A DNA stretch of 64,000 nt from the NCBI RefSeq assembly GCF_000423625.1, contig NZ_AUII01000022.1:21966-85965 (forward strand). Reading direction: 5' to 3'. The DNA comes from Pseudonocardia asaccharolytica DSM 44247 = NBRC 16224 (GTDB lineage Bacteria > Actinomycetota > Actinomycetes > Mycobacteriales > Pseudonocardiaceae). Below the pieces are notes generated by a model. That model had not been told where the DNA came from, did not search any database, and saw only the letters and a program-made list of their open reading frames with translations. Position 1 is the stretch's first letter; every line of letters starts with the position of its first letter. The position numbers and the translations under genes are program-made. Positions 10,407-19,132 of the stretch are shown piece by piece.

Positions 10407-11117
10407 ATGAGACAGTCTAGCGGCATCGGGGTGCTCGACAAGGCCGTGGGGGTCCTGCGGGCCGTGGCCGCCGAGCCGTGTGGTCTGTCCGAGCTGTGCG
10501 AGCGCACCGGGATGCCCAGGGCCACCGCCCATCGCCTCGCCGTCGGGCTGGAGGTGCACGGGCTGCTGCACCGCGGCGCCGACGGCCGATGGCGCCCCGG
10601 CCCGACGCTCGCCGAGCTGGCCAGCGGTCACGGCGACCCCCTGCTCGAGGCCGCCGCGTCCGTGCTCCCGCGGCTGCGCGATCTCACCGGGGCGAGTGTG
10701 CAGCTCTACCGGCGCGATGGCATCCACCGGATCTGCGTCGCCGCCGCCGAGCCTGCCAGCGGCCTGCGCGACACCGTTCCCGTCGGCACCCGGCTGCCGA
10801 TGTCGGCAGGCTCCGGCGCCAAGGTCCTCGCCGCCTGGTCCGACCCCGCCACCCAGCGCGCCGTGCTCGCCGAGGCGATCTTCACCGAACGGGTGCTGCT
10901 CGACGTCCGCCGCCGTGGCTGGGCGCAGAGCGTCGCCGAACGCGAGTCGGGCGTCGCGAGCGTGTCCGCTCCGGTCCACGACGGCGCCGGGAACGTCGTG
11001 GCCGCCGTCTCCGTGTCCGGGCCCATCGACCGGATCGGCCGGCGCCCCGGGGCCCGCTGGGCCACCGATCTCCTCGCCGCCGCGGAGGCCCTGCACCAAC
11101 GGCTCAAATCCGGCTGA
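10407..11117 (+). CDS. IclR-family transcriptional regulator (NdgR/LtbR type)
   Basis: This 236-residue protein has an N-terminal winged helix-turn-helix ([41 protein letters not shown]). Its C-terminal IclR effector domain reads [42 protein letters not shown]. Its divergent position next to leuCD is that of NdgR in Streptomyces and LtbR in Corynebacterium, known repressors of leuCD and other amino-acid genes. A palindromic site lies in the shared promoter region, so autoregulation plus control of leuC is likely. A possible -10 (TAGTAT) ends 6 nt before the ATG, so the mRNA may be nearly leaderless. The ligand is unknown from sequence. Confidence 0.93.
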   Translation: MRQSSGIGVLDKAVGVLRAVAAEPCGLSELCERTGMPRATAHRLAVGLEVHGLLHRGADGRWRPGPTLAELASGHGDPLLEAAASVLPRLRDLTGASVQLYRRDGIHRICVAAAEPASGLRDTVPVGTRLPMSAGSGAKVLAAWSDPATQRAVLAEAIFTERVLLDVRRRGWAQSVAERESGVASVSAPVHDGAGNVVAAVSVSGPIDRIGRRPGARWATDLLAAAEALHQRLKSG

Positions 11118-11222
11118 CCCGCCAGCCCCGTCCCGGAATTCGGGCACCGCAACGCTAACGTGACCTTCGCTGCGGCCGATGAACCTCGCAGAGCGCGGAC
11201 CTGCATCCAGACGAAATGGACG

Positions 11223-12965
11223 ATGATGACCTACCTCCTCGGTATCGATGTCGGGACCACGCGTACCGCGGCGGCGATCAGCCGCCTCGACGGACGGGCC
11301 ACCGATGCCGAGATGGTCAACCTCGGTGCCCGGTCCGTCGACGTCCCGTCGGTGCTGTTCATGGCCGGGGATGGGTCGGTGGTGGTGGGGGAGGCGGCCG
11401 AGCGGCGGGCGGTGACCGATCCGGACCGGGTGGTGCGGGAGTTCAAGCGGCGGGTGGGGGATCCCACCCCGGTGGTGGTGGCCGGGCGGGCGTGGGCGGC
11501 CGAGGAGCTCTCGGCGCGGTTGGTGCGCTGGGTGACCGATCGGGTGGCCGAGCGGGAGGGTGGGCCGGCGGCGCGGATCGCGGTGACCCATCCGGCGGCG
11601 TGGGGGGCGCACAAGCGGGAGCTGCTGGCCGGGGCGCTGGCCGGGCAGGGGCTGGCGGTGACGTTTTTGGCCGAGCCGCAGGCCGCGGCGCTGCACTACG
11701 CCGGCGCCGAGCGGGTCGAGCCGGGCTCGACGATCGCGGTGTATGACCTGGGTGGGGGGACCTTCGACGCGGCGGTGGTGCGCAAGGCCGACGGGGCGTT
11801 CGGGCTGTTGGGGCGGCCGGAGGGGATCGAGCGGCTGGGCGGGGTGGATTTCGACCAGGCGGTGTTCGAGCACGTGCTGGCCGGGTGTCCGGGGGTGTTC
11901 GAGGGGTTGGACGAGGCGGATCCGGCGGTGTTGGGGGCGGTGGCGCGGGTGCGGCGGGAGTGCACCGAGGCCAAGGAGGCGCTCTCGGCGGATACCGAGG
12001 TGTCGATTCCGGTGTTGTTGCCGGGGCAGCAGTCGGCGGTGCGGTTGCATCGCAGCGAGTTCGAGGGGTTGATCCGGGAGCGGGTGGAGGAGACGGTGGC
12101 GGCGCTGCGCCGGGCGGTGGGCTCGGCGGGGTTGACCCCGGAGCAGCTGTCGGCGGTGTTGCTGGTGGGCGGGTCCTCGCGGGTTCCGCTGGTGGCCCAG
12201 TTGGTGTCCGAGCAGGTGGGCCGGCCGGTCGCGGTGGACGCCGACCCGAAGAACGCCATCGCCAAGGGCGCGGTGCTCGCACTGGCGCCGCCGCAGGCGG
12301 ACGCCGGCGCCACCGGCGAACAGACCCAGGTCGCGACGGGCGGGTTTCCGGCCGCCCCGGCGCCTGGCCCCCGATCCGCCCCGATGCCCCCACCCCCGCC
12401 GCCGAAGGGCGGACTCGCGGCCGCGGCCGCGCCGCTCGCGGGCGCCGGCCCCAAGCCCCGCACCGATGAGCTCCCCGCGACGACCGGCGGATATGGCGTC
12501 GCCGCCCACCTGCCCGACGAACCGCACCATGGCTACGCCGAGCACGACTACGCCGAGGATCCCGGCGAGCGGCGCAAGCCGGTGTTGCTGGTCGGCGCGG
12601 GCGGGGTGCTGGCGGCGCTGGCCGTCGTCGGCGCGATGCTGTTCTGGCCGCACGGCAGCCCGACGAGCAAGGCCAACACCCGCTTCGAGCCCTCGGCCCC
12701 CACCCCCACGTCGATCGTCGACGAGCCGCCCCCCTCGGCCCTGAACCAGCCCGTCCAGGACCCCCAACGGCCGACGCAGGCCCCGCGAACCGCTCCCCCG
12801 GTCACCGAGCAGCCCCCGCCCGTCGTGCCCCCGCCGGCGACGACCACCGCGCCGCCGCCGACCACCACCACCAAGCCACCGACCACCACCAAGCCACCGA
12901 CCACCACCAACCCGCCGACGAGCCCGCCGCCATCCGGGTCGCCCGCGCCCTCGACCGGAGATTGA
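11223..12965 (+). CDS. membrane-anchored Hsp70-like ATPase with Pro/Thr-rich outer tail
   Basis: The N-terminal ~365 residues form an Hsp70/actin-type ATPase: LLGIDVGTTRTAAAI (phosphate 1), VYDLGGGTFDAAVV (phosphate 2), LVGGSSRVPLVAQLV (adenosine). The DnaK substrate-binding domain is absent. Instead there is a low-complexity linker, one predicted membrane helix near residues 451-475 (PVLLVGAGGVLAALAVVGAM), and about 105 residues rich in Pro and Thr (PPTTTTKPPTTTKPP). The likely topology is ATPase in the cytosol and tail outside. ATG at 11223 or 11226 are equally possible starts. Related proteins are common in actinomycetes, but their function is not established. A strong hairpin follows at 12973-12998. 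Confidence 0.88.
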   Translation: MMTYLLGIDVGTTRTAAAISRLDGRATDAEMVNLGARSVDVPSVLFMAGDGSVVVGEAAERRAVTDPDRVVREFKRRVGDPTPVVVAGRAWAAEELSARLVRWVTDRVAEREGGPAARIAVTHPAAWGAHKRELLAGALAGQGLAVTFLAEPQAAALHYAGAERVEPGSTIAVYDLGGGTFDAAVVRKADGAFGLLGRPEGIERLGGVDFDQAVFEHVLAGCPGVFEGLDEADPAVLGAVARVRRECTEAKEALSADTEVSIPVLLPGQQSAVRLHRSEFEGLIRERVEETVAALRRAVGSAGLTPEQLSAVLLVGGSSRVPLVAQLVSEQVGRPVAVDADPKNAIAKGAVLALAPPQADAGATGEQTQVATGGFPAAPAPGPRSAPMPPPPPPKGGLAAAAAPLAGAGPKPRTDELPATTGGYGVAAHLPDEPHHGYAEHDYAEDPGERRKPVLLVGAGGVLAALAVVGAMLFWPHGSPTSKANTRFEPSAPTPTSIVDEPPPSALNQPVQDPQRPTQAPRTAPPVTEQPPPVVPPPATTTAPPPTTTTKPPTTTKPPTTTNPPTSPPPSGSPAPSTGD

Positions 12966-12972
12966 GGCCCCT

Positions 12973-12998
12973 CGGCGCCGCCCGTTCGGGCGGCGCCG
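12973..12998 (+). terminator. hairpin terminator after the Hsp70-like gene
   Basis: An 11-bp perfect GC stem (CGGCGCCGCCC / GGGCGGCGCCG) with a GTTC tetraloop starts 7 bp past the stop codon. No T-run follows, as is usual in actinomycetes. Confidence 0.75.
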
Positions 12999-13049
12999 GG
13001 CACCCGACTCGAGCCAGCCCGCCCGCCGGCGCAGCCCGGCCAACCGGGA

Positions 13050-13080
13050 AGGGACTGTAAGAACATCGGTGTAACTCCGA
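13050..13080 (+). repeat. probable left end of the IS256-type element
   Basis: The stretch GGGACTGTAAGAACATCGG and following bases directly before the transposase fragment resembles the terminal sequence of actinomycete IS256-family elements. I see no matching right end nearby, in keeping with a deletion. The exact boundary is uncertain. Confidence 0.5.
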
Positions 13081-13098
13081 TCAAGGAGTGTGGACCCG

Positions 13099-13518
13099 AT
13101 GACTGACCTGATGCCTGAGCCGCTTGTCGACCTCGACGCTGGTGCTGGGGACGAGCCGTCGGCGTCGACGGCCCCGGTGCCGGACGTCCTGGACGCGGTG
13201 GACGAGCAGCTGATCGCCCGGCTGGCCGGGCGAGCGCGGGAGAACGGACTGGCGCTGACCGGCGAGGGCGGTCTGCTCGCCCAGCTGACCAAGCGGCTGG
13301 TGGAGTCCGCGCTGGAAGGCGAGATCACCGACCATCTCGGCTACGACCGGCACGTCCCGGCCGGCCGGGACGGCGGGGACTCCCGCAACGGCCACCGCAC
13401 CAAGACCGCGTGGACCGAGGTCGGCCCGGTCGAGATCGACGTCCCCCGGGACCGGAACGGCTCGTTCCAGCCGCAGATCGTCGCCAAGCGGCAGCGGCGG
13501 CTCTCCGGGGTGGACGAG
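13099..13518 (+). pseudogene. truncated IS256-family (mutator) transposase
   Basis: About 140 N-terminal residues match the IS256/MULE class: LLAQLTKRLVESALEGEITD, HLGYDRHVP, RNGHRTKTAWTEVGPVEID, VPRDRNGSFQPQIVAKRQRR, LSGVDE. The family sequence stops there, just before the first DDE-domain segment, and the frame continues into unrelated residues. The whole catalytic core is missing, so the protein is inactive. The remnant lies between the Hsp70-like gene and a tRNA pair. The 13519-13625 segment after the break is unrecognised; another frame reads ERLRDLGREARTRG, possibly the tail of a lost gene. Confidence 0.85.
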
Positions 13519-13629
13519 CAGGATCTTCGGATCAGCCGATCGAGGATGCCGGCCATACCCGCGAGCGGCTTCGTGATCTCGGACGTGAGGCGCGCACCCG
13601 GGGCTGCCGCGGCGGGCGCGGAACAAAGA

Positions 13630-13663
13630 AGGTCCTCGTTCCGGATCTCCGGAACGAGGACCT
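13630..13663 (-). terminator. intrinsic terminator downstream of tRNA-Glu
   Basis: A 15-bp perfect stem (13630-13644 with 13649-13663, ATCT loop) lies just 3' of the tRNA-Glu gene. In the minus direction it is followed by a T-rich TTCTTTGTT tract. It likely ends transcription of the tRNA-Gln/tRNA-Glu unit. Confidence 0.85.
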
Positions 13664-13669
13664 CCGTGG

Positions 13670-13742
13670 TAGCCCCGACGGGATTTGAACCCGCGCTACC
13701 GCCTTGAGAGGGCGGCGTCCTAGGCCGCTAGACGACGGGGCC
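13670..13742 (-). tRNA. tRNA-Glu (anticodon CTC)
   Basis: The minus strand folds into a 73-nt cloverleaf: acceptor GGCCCCG/CGGGGCT, an anticodon arm with the loop carrying CTC, and the T loop TTCAAAT. The bases after the discriminator A read CCA, so the 3' CCA may be encoded. It lies beside gltX, the gene for its cognate synthetase. Confidence 0.95.
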
Positions 13743-13767
13743 CCGGGAAACGTTTATGGCGTTTCCG

Positions 13768-13839
13768 CTGGGGTACCAGGACTCGAACCTAGACTAACTG
13801 AACCAGAATCAGTCGTGCTGCCAATTACACCATACCCCA
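13768..13839 (-). tRNA. tRNA-Gln (anticodon CTG)
   Basis: The minus strand gives a 72-nt cloverleaf with acceptor TGGGGTA/TACCCCA and an anticodon stem ACTGA/TCAGT enclosing TTCTGGT (anticodon CTG). It is 25 nt upstream of tRNA-Glu on the same strand, so the two are probably co-transcribed. In an organism using GatCAB, Gln-tRNA(Gln) is made by amidating Glu-tRNA(Gln); gatCAB is in this window. Confidence 0.95.
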
Positions 13840-13906
13840 ATGGATCACGTTCACCGGGCCCAGCTCGCGAGTTGAGAACCGGTGTCCGTGTCCTGCGCGA
13901 GCCACT

Positions 13907-15409
13907 CTAGCGGACCCCGCCAGCGCGCTCCAAACCGGCCCTCAGCCTGCGCAGCGACCGATCCCGGCCGAGCAGTTCCATCGACTCGTACAGCGGCGGG
14001 GAGACCGTCCGGCCGCTCACGGCGACCCGCACCGGCGCGAACGCCTTGCGCGGCTTGAGCCCCAGCCCGTCGACCAGCGAGGCCTTCAGGGCCGCCTCGA
14101 TAGCCGCGCTCGACCAGCTCTCCAACGCATCCAGGCTGGTCAGGGCCGCGCCGAGAATCGGGGCGGCGTCGGCGCCGAGGTTCTTCTCGGCCGCGTCGGC
14201 GTCGGGGGCGAAGTCCGCCTCGTCGACGAAAAGGAAACGCAGCATCCGCGCGGCGTCGGAGAGGACCACGCTGCGCTCCTGGACCAGCGGGGCCGCCGCG
14301 GCGAGCAGCGCCCGCTGTTCCTCGGCGGGAGTGCCGATGATCACACCCTCCGAGCGCAGGAACGGCTCGACCCGCCGGGCGAACTCGTCGACGGGCAGTC
14401 GCCTCAGGTGCGCGGAATTGATCGCCTCGGCCTTCTTCAGATCGAATCGAGCGGCGTTGGAGGAAACGCGGGAAATGTCGAACGCCGCCACCATCTCCTC
14501 GAGGGTGAACACGTCGCGATCCTCCGCGATCGCCCACCCGAGCAGGGCCAGGTAGTTGAGCAGACCCTCGGGGATGAATCCGCGCTCGCGGTACAGGAAC
14601 AGGTTCGACTGCGGATCCCGCTTGGAGAGTTTGCGATTTCCCTCACCGGTCACGAGCGGCAGGTGCGCGTAGACGGGAGGGCCACTGCCGATGCCGACTC
14701 TGACGAACGCCTCGAACAGCGCGATCTGCCGCGGCGTCGAGGAGAGCAGGTCCTCGCCGCGCAGCACGTGGGTGATCTCCATCAGGGCGTCGTCGAGGGG
14801 GTTGGTCAGCGGGTAGAGCGGGGTGCCGTCGCCGCGGGCGAGCACGAAGTCGGGCACCGAGCCCGCGCGGAAGCTCACCTCGCCGCGGATGAGATCGGTG
14901 AAGCTGATGTCGCGGTCGGGCATCCGCAGCCGGTAGACCGGCGCGCGGCCCTCGGCGCGGAACGCGGCCTTCTGCTCGGCGGTGAGGTCGCGGTCGGCGT
15001 TGTCGTAGCCGAGCTTCGGGTCGCGACCGGCCGCGCGGTGCCGGGCCTCGATCTCCTGGGCGGTCGAGTAGGACTCGTAGGCCTCTCCCGCCTCGACCAG
15101 CCTGCGCAGCGCATCGGCGTACAGCGCGCCGCGCTCGCTCTGCCGGTACGACGCGTGCGGCCCGCCGATCTCGGGACCCTCGTCCCAGTCGAGCCCGAGC
15201 CAGCGCAGCGCGTCCAGGATCGCCTCGTACGACTCGGCGGTGTCGCGGGTGGCGTCGGTGTCCTCGATCCGGAAGACGAACGCGCCGCCGTGGTGTCGGG
15301 CGTGTGCCCAGTTGAACAGCGCCGTGCGGACGAGCCCGACGTGCGGCGTACCGGTGGGCGACGGGCAGAATCGCACCCGGACCTGCGAAGGAGTGCTCAC
15401 GGGCTCCAT
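13907..15409 (-). CDS. gltX: glutamyl-tRNA synthetase
   Basis: This class I synthetase charges tRNA-Glu and, in organisms without GlnRS, also mischarges tRNA-Gln for later amidation by GatCAB. The 500-residue protein shows the HIGH-equivalent in [20 protein letters not shown], the [11 protein letters not shown] block, and the KMSKS-equivalent KLSKRDP in [13 protein letters not shown]. Two starts are possible: ATG at 15409 and GTG (VSTPSQ) three codons later; the homologous region begins at [11 protein letters not shown]. It lies directly upstream of tRNA-Gln and tRNA-Glu on the same strand, a placement also known in mycobacteria. Confidence 0.97.
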   Translation of the reverse strand: MEPVSTPSQVRVRFCPSPTGTPHVGLVRTALFNWAHARHHGGAFVFRIEDTDATRDTAESYEAILDALRWLGLDWDEGPEIGGPHASYRQSERGALYADALRRLVEAGEAYESYSTAQEIEARHRAAGRDPKLGYDNADRDLTAEQKAAFRAEGRAPVYRLRMPDRDISFTDLIRGEVSFRAGSVPDFVLARGDGTPLYPLTNPLDDALMEITHVLRGEDLLSSTPRQIALFEAFVRVGIGSGPPVYAHLPLVTGEGNRKLSKRDPQSNLFLYRERGFIPEGLLNYLALLGWAIAEDRDVFTLEEMVAAFDISRVSSNAARFDLKKAEAINSAHLRRLPVDEFARRVEPFLRSEGVIIGTPAEEQRALLAAAAPLVQERSVVLSDAARMLRFLFVDEADFAPDADAAEKNLGADAAPILGAALTSLDALESWSSAAIEAALKASLVDGLGLKPRKAFAPVRVAVSGRTVSPPLYESMELLGRDRSLRRLRAGLERAGGVR

Positions 15410-15475
15410 CGTGCCGGGTCACTGTTCGGCGCTTCGGGCTGGCCCCCGGGTCTCGCCCGGCCTACAGTTCAACGC

Positions 15476-16732
15476 ATGAGGAATACCGCGCGGACGACGG
15501 TCGCTGTCGTGGGCGGCGGACCGGCCGGGATGGTGTTGGGCCTGCTGCTCGCCAGGGCGGGCGTCGAGGTCACCGTCCTGGAGAAGCACGCCGACTTCCT
15601 GCGCGACTTCCGCGGCGACACCGTGCACGCCTCCACCCTGACCCTGCTCGACGAGCTCGGTCTCGGCGAGCGGTTCGCCGCGCTGCCGCAGCGCCGGCTG
15701 GAGCGGGCGCAGGTCCAGCTGGACTGGACCACCGCGCAGGTGGCCGACCTTTCCCGGCTACCGGGCGCCCACCAGCACATCGCGCTGGTTCCACAATGGG
15801 ACTTCCTCGATCTGCTCGCCGACGCCGCCGAGGCCGAGCCGACCTTCACCCTGCAGCGCAACGCCGAGGTCACCGGGCTGCGCCGCGACGGCGGCGCGGT
15901 CGGCGGGGTCCGCTACACCGACCGGGTCACCGGTGAACGGCACGAGCTGCGCGCCGCGCTGACCGTCGCCTGCGACGGGCGGGGTTCCGCGGCCCGCGCC
16001 GCCGCGGGGCTGCGTCCGCGCTCGTTCGGCGTACCGATGGACATCTGGTGGTTCCGGCTGCCTCGCCACGACACCGACCCGGCCGGTGGCCTCGGGCGGG
16101 TCTCGCCGGGCCACTTCGCGGTGCTGATCGACCGCGGCGACTACTGGCAGTGCGGCTACCTCATCCGGAAGGGCTCCGACGTCCGGATCCGGCGGGCCGG
16201 GCTGCCCGCCTTCCGGGCCCGGCTCGTGGGCCTGCTGCCCTGGCTCGCCGACCGGGTCGAGACCCTGCGCAGCTGGGACGACGTCAAGCTGCTCGACGTC
16301 CGGCTGGAGCGGCTGCGCCGCTGGTACGACGACGGGCTGCTACTCATCGGGGACGCGGCGCACGCGATGTCCCCGGTCGGGGGTGTGGGGATCAACCTGG
16401 CCGTGGCCGACGCCGTCGCCGCCGCCCGGCTGCTCGCGCCCGCCCTGCGCCGCGACGGCCGGGTCACCCGCGCCGCCCTGCGCCGGGTGCAGCTGCGCCG
16501 GTGGTGGCCCACCGTGCTGATCCAGACCGGCCAGCGGCTGGCCCACCGGGCCGTGCTGAACCGGGATCCGGAGCAGGCCGCGAGTGCTCCGCGCCAGGCC
16601 GCAAGGCTGCCCGCACCGCTGCGGCTGCTGCGGCGGTGGCCGATCCTGCAGGGTCTCACCGCCCGGATGGTCGCCATCGGCCCGCTGCCCGAACACGCGC
16701 CCGCGTGGGCCTGCGTCCCCCGTGAGCGCTGA
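15476..16732 (+). CDS. FAD-dependent aromatic hydroxylase-type monooxygenase
   Basis: This 418-residue flavoprotein belongs to the p-hydroxybenzoate hydroxylase superfamily. Motifs are the dinucleotide fold VAVVGGGPAGMVLGLLLARAG, the DG-type motif VACDGRGSAAR, and the second FAD motif LLIGDAAHAMSPVGGVGINLAVADA. It would use NAD(P)H and O2 to oxygenate a small organic substrate. It is divergent from gltX with a 66-bp gap. The stop is in a GTGAGCGCTGAGTAACGC sequence that resembles the stop-codon palindrome family but lacks the second arm. No pathway partners lie beside it, so the substrate is unknown. No signal peptide. Confidence 0.9.
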   Translation: MRNTARTTVAVVGGGPAGMVLGLLLARAGVEVTVLEKHADFLRDFRGDTVHASTLTLLDELGLGERFAALPQRRLERAQVQLDWTTAQVADLSRLPGAHQHIALVPQWDFLDLLADAAEAEPTFTLQRNAEVTGLRRDGGAVGGVRYTDRVTGERHELRAALTVACDGRGSAARAAAGLRPRSFGVPMDIWWFRLPRHDTDPAGGLGRVSPGHFAVLIDRGDYWQCGYLIRKGSDVRIRRAGLPAFRARLVGLLPWLADRVETLRSWDDVKLLDVRLERLRRWYDDGLLLIGDAAHAMSPVGGVGINLAVADAVAAARLLAPALRRDGRVTRAALRRVQLRRWWPTVLIQTGQRLAHRAVLNRDPEQAASAPRQAARLPAPLRLLRRWPILQGLTARMVAIGPLPEHAPAWACVPRER

Positions 16733-16799
16733 GTAACGCTGTGGAGGTACCCGGCGCCCACCGGAGCGTAGCCCCCGACGCGGCGGGGTACTCGCGCGC

Positions 16800-17267
16800 G
16801 TGGGGCGGATCATCGAGGTACTCGTGTGGTGGGCCGTGCTGGTCGGGGTGTGGCTGCTGACGCTCTCCACCGTGTCACCACCCGAGCTGGCGGTCGCGGG
16901 CGCCGCCGCGCTGCCCTGCGCGGTGGCGGCGACCGTCGGCAGGCACGTGGTGGACGGCCGCTGGCGGGTACGCCTGCGCTGGCTGCGCTGGCTGGTCCTG
17001 CTGCCCGTGGCGGTCGTGGCCGACACCTGCCGGGTGCTCGTCCTCCCGCTGCGCGGGCCCGCCGGGGGTCAGGGCCGCGGGCAGCTGCGCACGATCCCGC
17101 TGCCGGACACCCCACCGGGCGACGCGACGCGCAGGGCCCTCGCCACGATCGTCGTCTCGATCACCCCCGGCACCTTCGTCGTGGACGCCGACCCGGACGC
17201 CGACCAGCTGGTGGCGCATTCGCTGGTCGGCGGTCCGCCGCGGATGGACGAGGTGGTGCGCTCGTGA
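16800..17267 (+). CDS. mrpE: Mrp/Mbh-type antiporter subunit E (MbhA-like)
   Basis: MrpE/MnhE is a small membrane subunit of the multi-subunit Na+/H+ antiporter. The 155-residue protein has two or three N-terminal hydrophobic helices (VLVWWAVLVGVWLLTLSTVS; LVLLPVAVVADTCRVLVLPL). A cytosolic C-terminal domain carries the family motif SITPGTFVVDADPD. GTG at 16800 is the start. It is the first of seven genes that overlap or abut, so it probably leads the operon. The end overlaps mrpF by 4 bp. Confidence 0.9.
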   Translation: MGRIIEVLVWWAVLVGVWLLTLSTVSPPELAVAGAAALPCAVAATVGRHVVDGRWRVRLRWLRWLVLLPVAVVADTCRVLVLPLRGPAGGQGRGQLRTIPLPDTPPGDATRRALATIVVSITPGTFVVDADPDADQLVAHSLVGGPPRMDEVVRS

Positions 17268-17518
17268 ACCCCTGGCTGGCCGGTGCCGTGGCGCTGCTGG
17301 TCGGCGGGCTCGGCCCCGCGCTCTGGCTCGGCGCGCGCCGGGACCCGGTCCACCGGCTGGTCGGGCTCGAACTCGGCGGAGCGGTGACGGTGCTCATCCT
17401 GCTGCTGCTCTCCCAGGCCGCGGGCCAGTCGTCGTATCTCATCGTGCCGCTGGCGCTGGTGCTGGCGTCGTTCGCCGGCACGCTGGTGTTCACCCGGCTG
17501 CTGAGCTCACGGCCATGA
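17264..17518 (+). CDS. mrpF: Mrp/Mbh-type antiporter subunit F (MbhB-like)
   Basis: An 84-residue protein with three predicted membrane helices ([56 protein letters not shown]). It matches the size and topology of MnhF. The GTG start at 17264 overlaps the mrpE stop (GTGA), and its own stop overlaps the mrpG start. Identification rests on topology plus position. Confidence 0.88.
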   Translation: MNPWLAGAVALLVGGLGPALWLGARRDPVHRLVGLELGGAVTVLILLLLSQAAGQSSYLIVPLALVLASFAGTLVFTRLLSSRP

Positions 17519-17814
17519 CCGTCGTCGAGAACGTGCTGCTGGCCGCCGGGGTGCTGGTCACCGTCGCCTCGGCGGTCGGCGCGCTCGCCATGCGGTCGGC
17601 CTACAACCGGATGCACTTCCTCTCCCCTGTCAGCTCGTTGGGCGGGCCGCTGATCGGCGCCGCGATCGCCGTCGCGAACGGCTGGAGCCTGACCACCGCG
17701 CTGGTCGGATTCACCGTGTTCCTGCTCGCGCTGTCCGGGCCGGTGCTGGAGGCCGCCACCGGGCGGCTGGCCGCGCAGCGCGAGGGCCTGATCCCGCCGG
17801 AGTCCCCGGAATGA
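17515..17814 (+). CDS. mrpG: Mrp/Mbh-type antiporter subunit G (MbhC-like)
   Basis: A 99-residue membrane protein with the MnhG/PhaG signature: an N-terminal helix LLAAGVLVTVASAVGALAMR, the short SAYNRMHFLSPVSSLGGPLIG segment, and a third helix TALVGFTVFLLALSGPVLE. It overlaps both neighbours by 4 bp. It contributes to the antiporter membrane core; its individual role is not known. Confidence 0.92.
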   Translation: MTVVENVLLAAGVLVTVASAVGALAMRSAYNRMHFLSPVSSLGGPLIGAAIAVANGWSLTTALVGFTVFLLALSGPVLEAATGRLAAQREGLIPPESPE

Positions 17815-18047
17815 CCGCCGCGATCGCCGTCGCGCTGGCCATGGTCGCGATCACCGCCACCGCGGTCGTGTTCACCGGCGACCCGGTACGCCAGGCGGTG
17901 ACGCTGTCGGTGTTCGGGTTGACGCTGTCGGTGCTGTTCCTCCTCCTGCAGGCCCCCGACGTCGCACTCGCCCAGATCGGGGTGGGTGCCGCGGTGGTGC
18001 CGCTCATGGTGATGCTCACGCTGCGCCGGATCAGGCGACACCGATGA
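17811..18047 (+). CDS. MbhD-like subunit (MrpA C-terminal DUF4040-type domain)
   Basis: This 78-residue protein has two or three helices and the conserved LQAPDVALAQIGVGAAVVPLM segment found in the C-terminal part of MrpA and in MbhD of archaeal membrane-bound hydrogenases. In typical bacterial Mrp systems this segment is fused to the large MrpA antiporter subunit. Here it is a free gene and no full MrpA is present. ATG at 17811 overlaps the mrpG stop; its own stop overlaps the next start. Confidence 0.9.
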   Translation: MTAAIAVALAMVAITATAVVFTGDPVRQAVTLSVFGLTLSVLFLLLQAPDVALAQIGVGAAVVPLMVMLTLRRIRRHR

Positions 18048-18787
18048 GCCGGCCCGCCCGCCTGGTGCTGTTCCTCGTCGCGGCCGCCGGCGTGGCCGCG
18101 CTGCTCGTCGTCGCCTTCCTCGACCTGCCCCCGTTCGGCAGTCCCTTTCATCCCTACCGCGACCGCGCCGTCGCGGCCGCCGTCGCGCATGCCACGGCGA
18201 ACGTCGTCGGCTCGGTCACCTTCGACCAGCGGGGGCTCGACACGCTCGTCGAGGAGACCATCCTGCTCGGCTCGGTCGCGGGCGCCGCGGCGCTGCTGCG
18301 GCCGTCCAAGGAGGAACGGGAGAACACCACCGTGCCCGAGGGCGGCCGCGTACTGGAGGCCACCAAGCTCACCGGCTACCTGCTGCTGCCGGTCACGCTG
18401 CTCGTCGGCATCGACGTCGTGGTGCACGGGCACCTGACCCCCGGCGGCGGTTTCCAGGGCGGGGTGCTGCTGGGCACCGCCGTGCACCTGCTCTACCTCA
18501 CGGGTCACTACCGGGCCCTGGACCGCGTCCGGCCGCTGCCCGTCTTCGACTCCGGTGAGGCCCTGGGCGCGGCCGCGTTCGCCGCGCTGGGGATCGCCGG
18601 GATCATCGCCGCCGGGGCGTTCCTCGGCAACATCCTCCCGTTCGGGACGTTCGGCGAGCTGCTGTCCGCGGGGACGGTCCCGGTGTTCAACATCGCCGTC
18701 GGGGTGGAGGTCGCGTCCGGGGTGATCGTGCTGCTGGCGAAGTTCCTCGAACAGGCTCTGCGGGTGCAGCGGGAGGCGGTGTCGTGA
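18044..18787 (+). CDS. fused MbhE-like and MrpB/MbhF-like subunit
   Basis: The 247-residue protein has two parts. The N-terminal ~90 residues contain VVAFLDLPPFGSPFHPY and NVVGSVTFDQRGLDTLVEE, typical of MbhE or the distal MrpA C-terminus. The remainder is an MnhB domain with HGHLTPGGGFQGGVLLG, the hallmark of MrpB, and several membrane helices. Domain order E then B/F equals the gene order mbhE-mbhF. Start ATG at 18044 and stop near 18787 overlap both neighbours by 4 bp. The fusion supports assembly of these modules as adjacent subunits. Confidence 0.9.
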   Translation: MSRPARLVLFLVAAAGVAALLVVAFLDLPPFGSPFHPYRDRAVAAAVAHATANVVGSVTFDQRGLDTLVEETILLGSVAGAAALLRPSKEERENTTVPEGGRVLEATKLTGYLLLPVTLLVGIDVVVHGHLTPGGGFQGGVLLGTAVHLLYLTGHYRALDRVRPLPVFDSGEALGAAAFAALGIAGIIAAGAFLGNILPFGTFGELLSAGTVPVFNIAVGVEVASGVIVLLAKFLEQALRVQREAVS

Positions 18788-19131
18788 CCCTCTACGTCTA
18801 CCTCGTCGCGGGCTGGCTGCTGCTCGTCGGCTCGCTGGGGATCGTGCGCAGCCGCGATCTCGTCCACACGGTGGTGTGCCTGTCGGTCGCGCAGTCGGGC
18901 ACCTACGTCTTGCTGATCGCCGTGGGCTACCAGCGGGGAGCGACCGCACCGGTGTTCGGCAGCACCACCCCGCCGAGCGAGAACGTGGTCGACCCGGTCG
19001 TGCAGGCGATGACGCTCACCGACATCGTGGTGTCCGCGACCGTCACCGCGCTGCTGCTCGCGCTGGTCATCCAGATCGCCAAGCGGCACGGCACGCTGGA
19101 CCCCGACCATCTGTCGTCGCTGAAGGGCTGA
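18784..19131 (+). CDS. mrpC: Mrp/Mbh-type antiporter subunit C (NuoK-like)
   Basis: A 115-residue, three-helix protein of the MnhC/NuoK family. It shows GSLGIVRSRDLVHTVVCLSV, the VLLIAVGYQRGATAPVF loop and LTDIVVSATVTALLLALVIQ. It forms part of the ion-translocating core beside MrpD. The GTG start at 18784 overlaps the previous stop, and the next gene starts 2 bp after its TGA. Confidence 0.92.
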   Translation: MTLYVYLVAGWLLLVGSLGIVRSRDLVHTVVCLSVAQSGTYVLLIAVGYQRGATAPVFGSTTPPSENVVDPVVQAMTLTDIVVSATVTALLLALVIQIAKRHGTLDPDHLSSLKG

Positions 19132-19132
19132 G

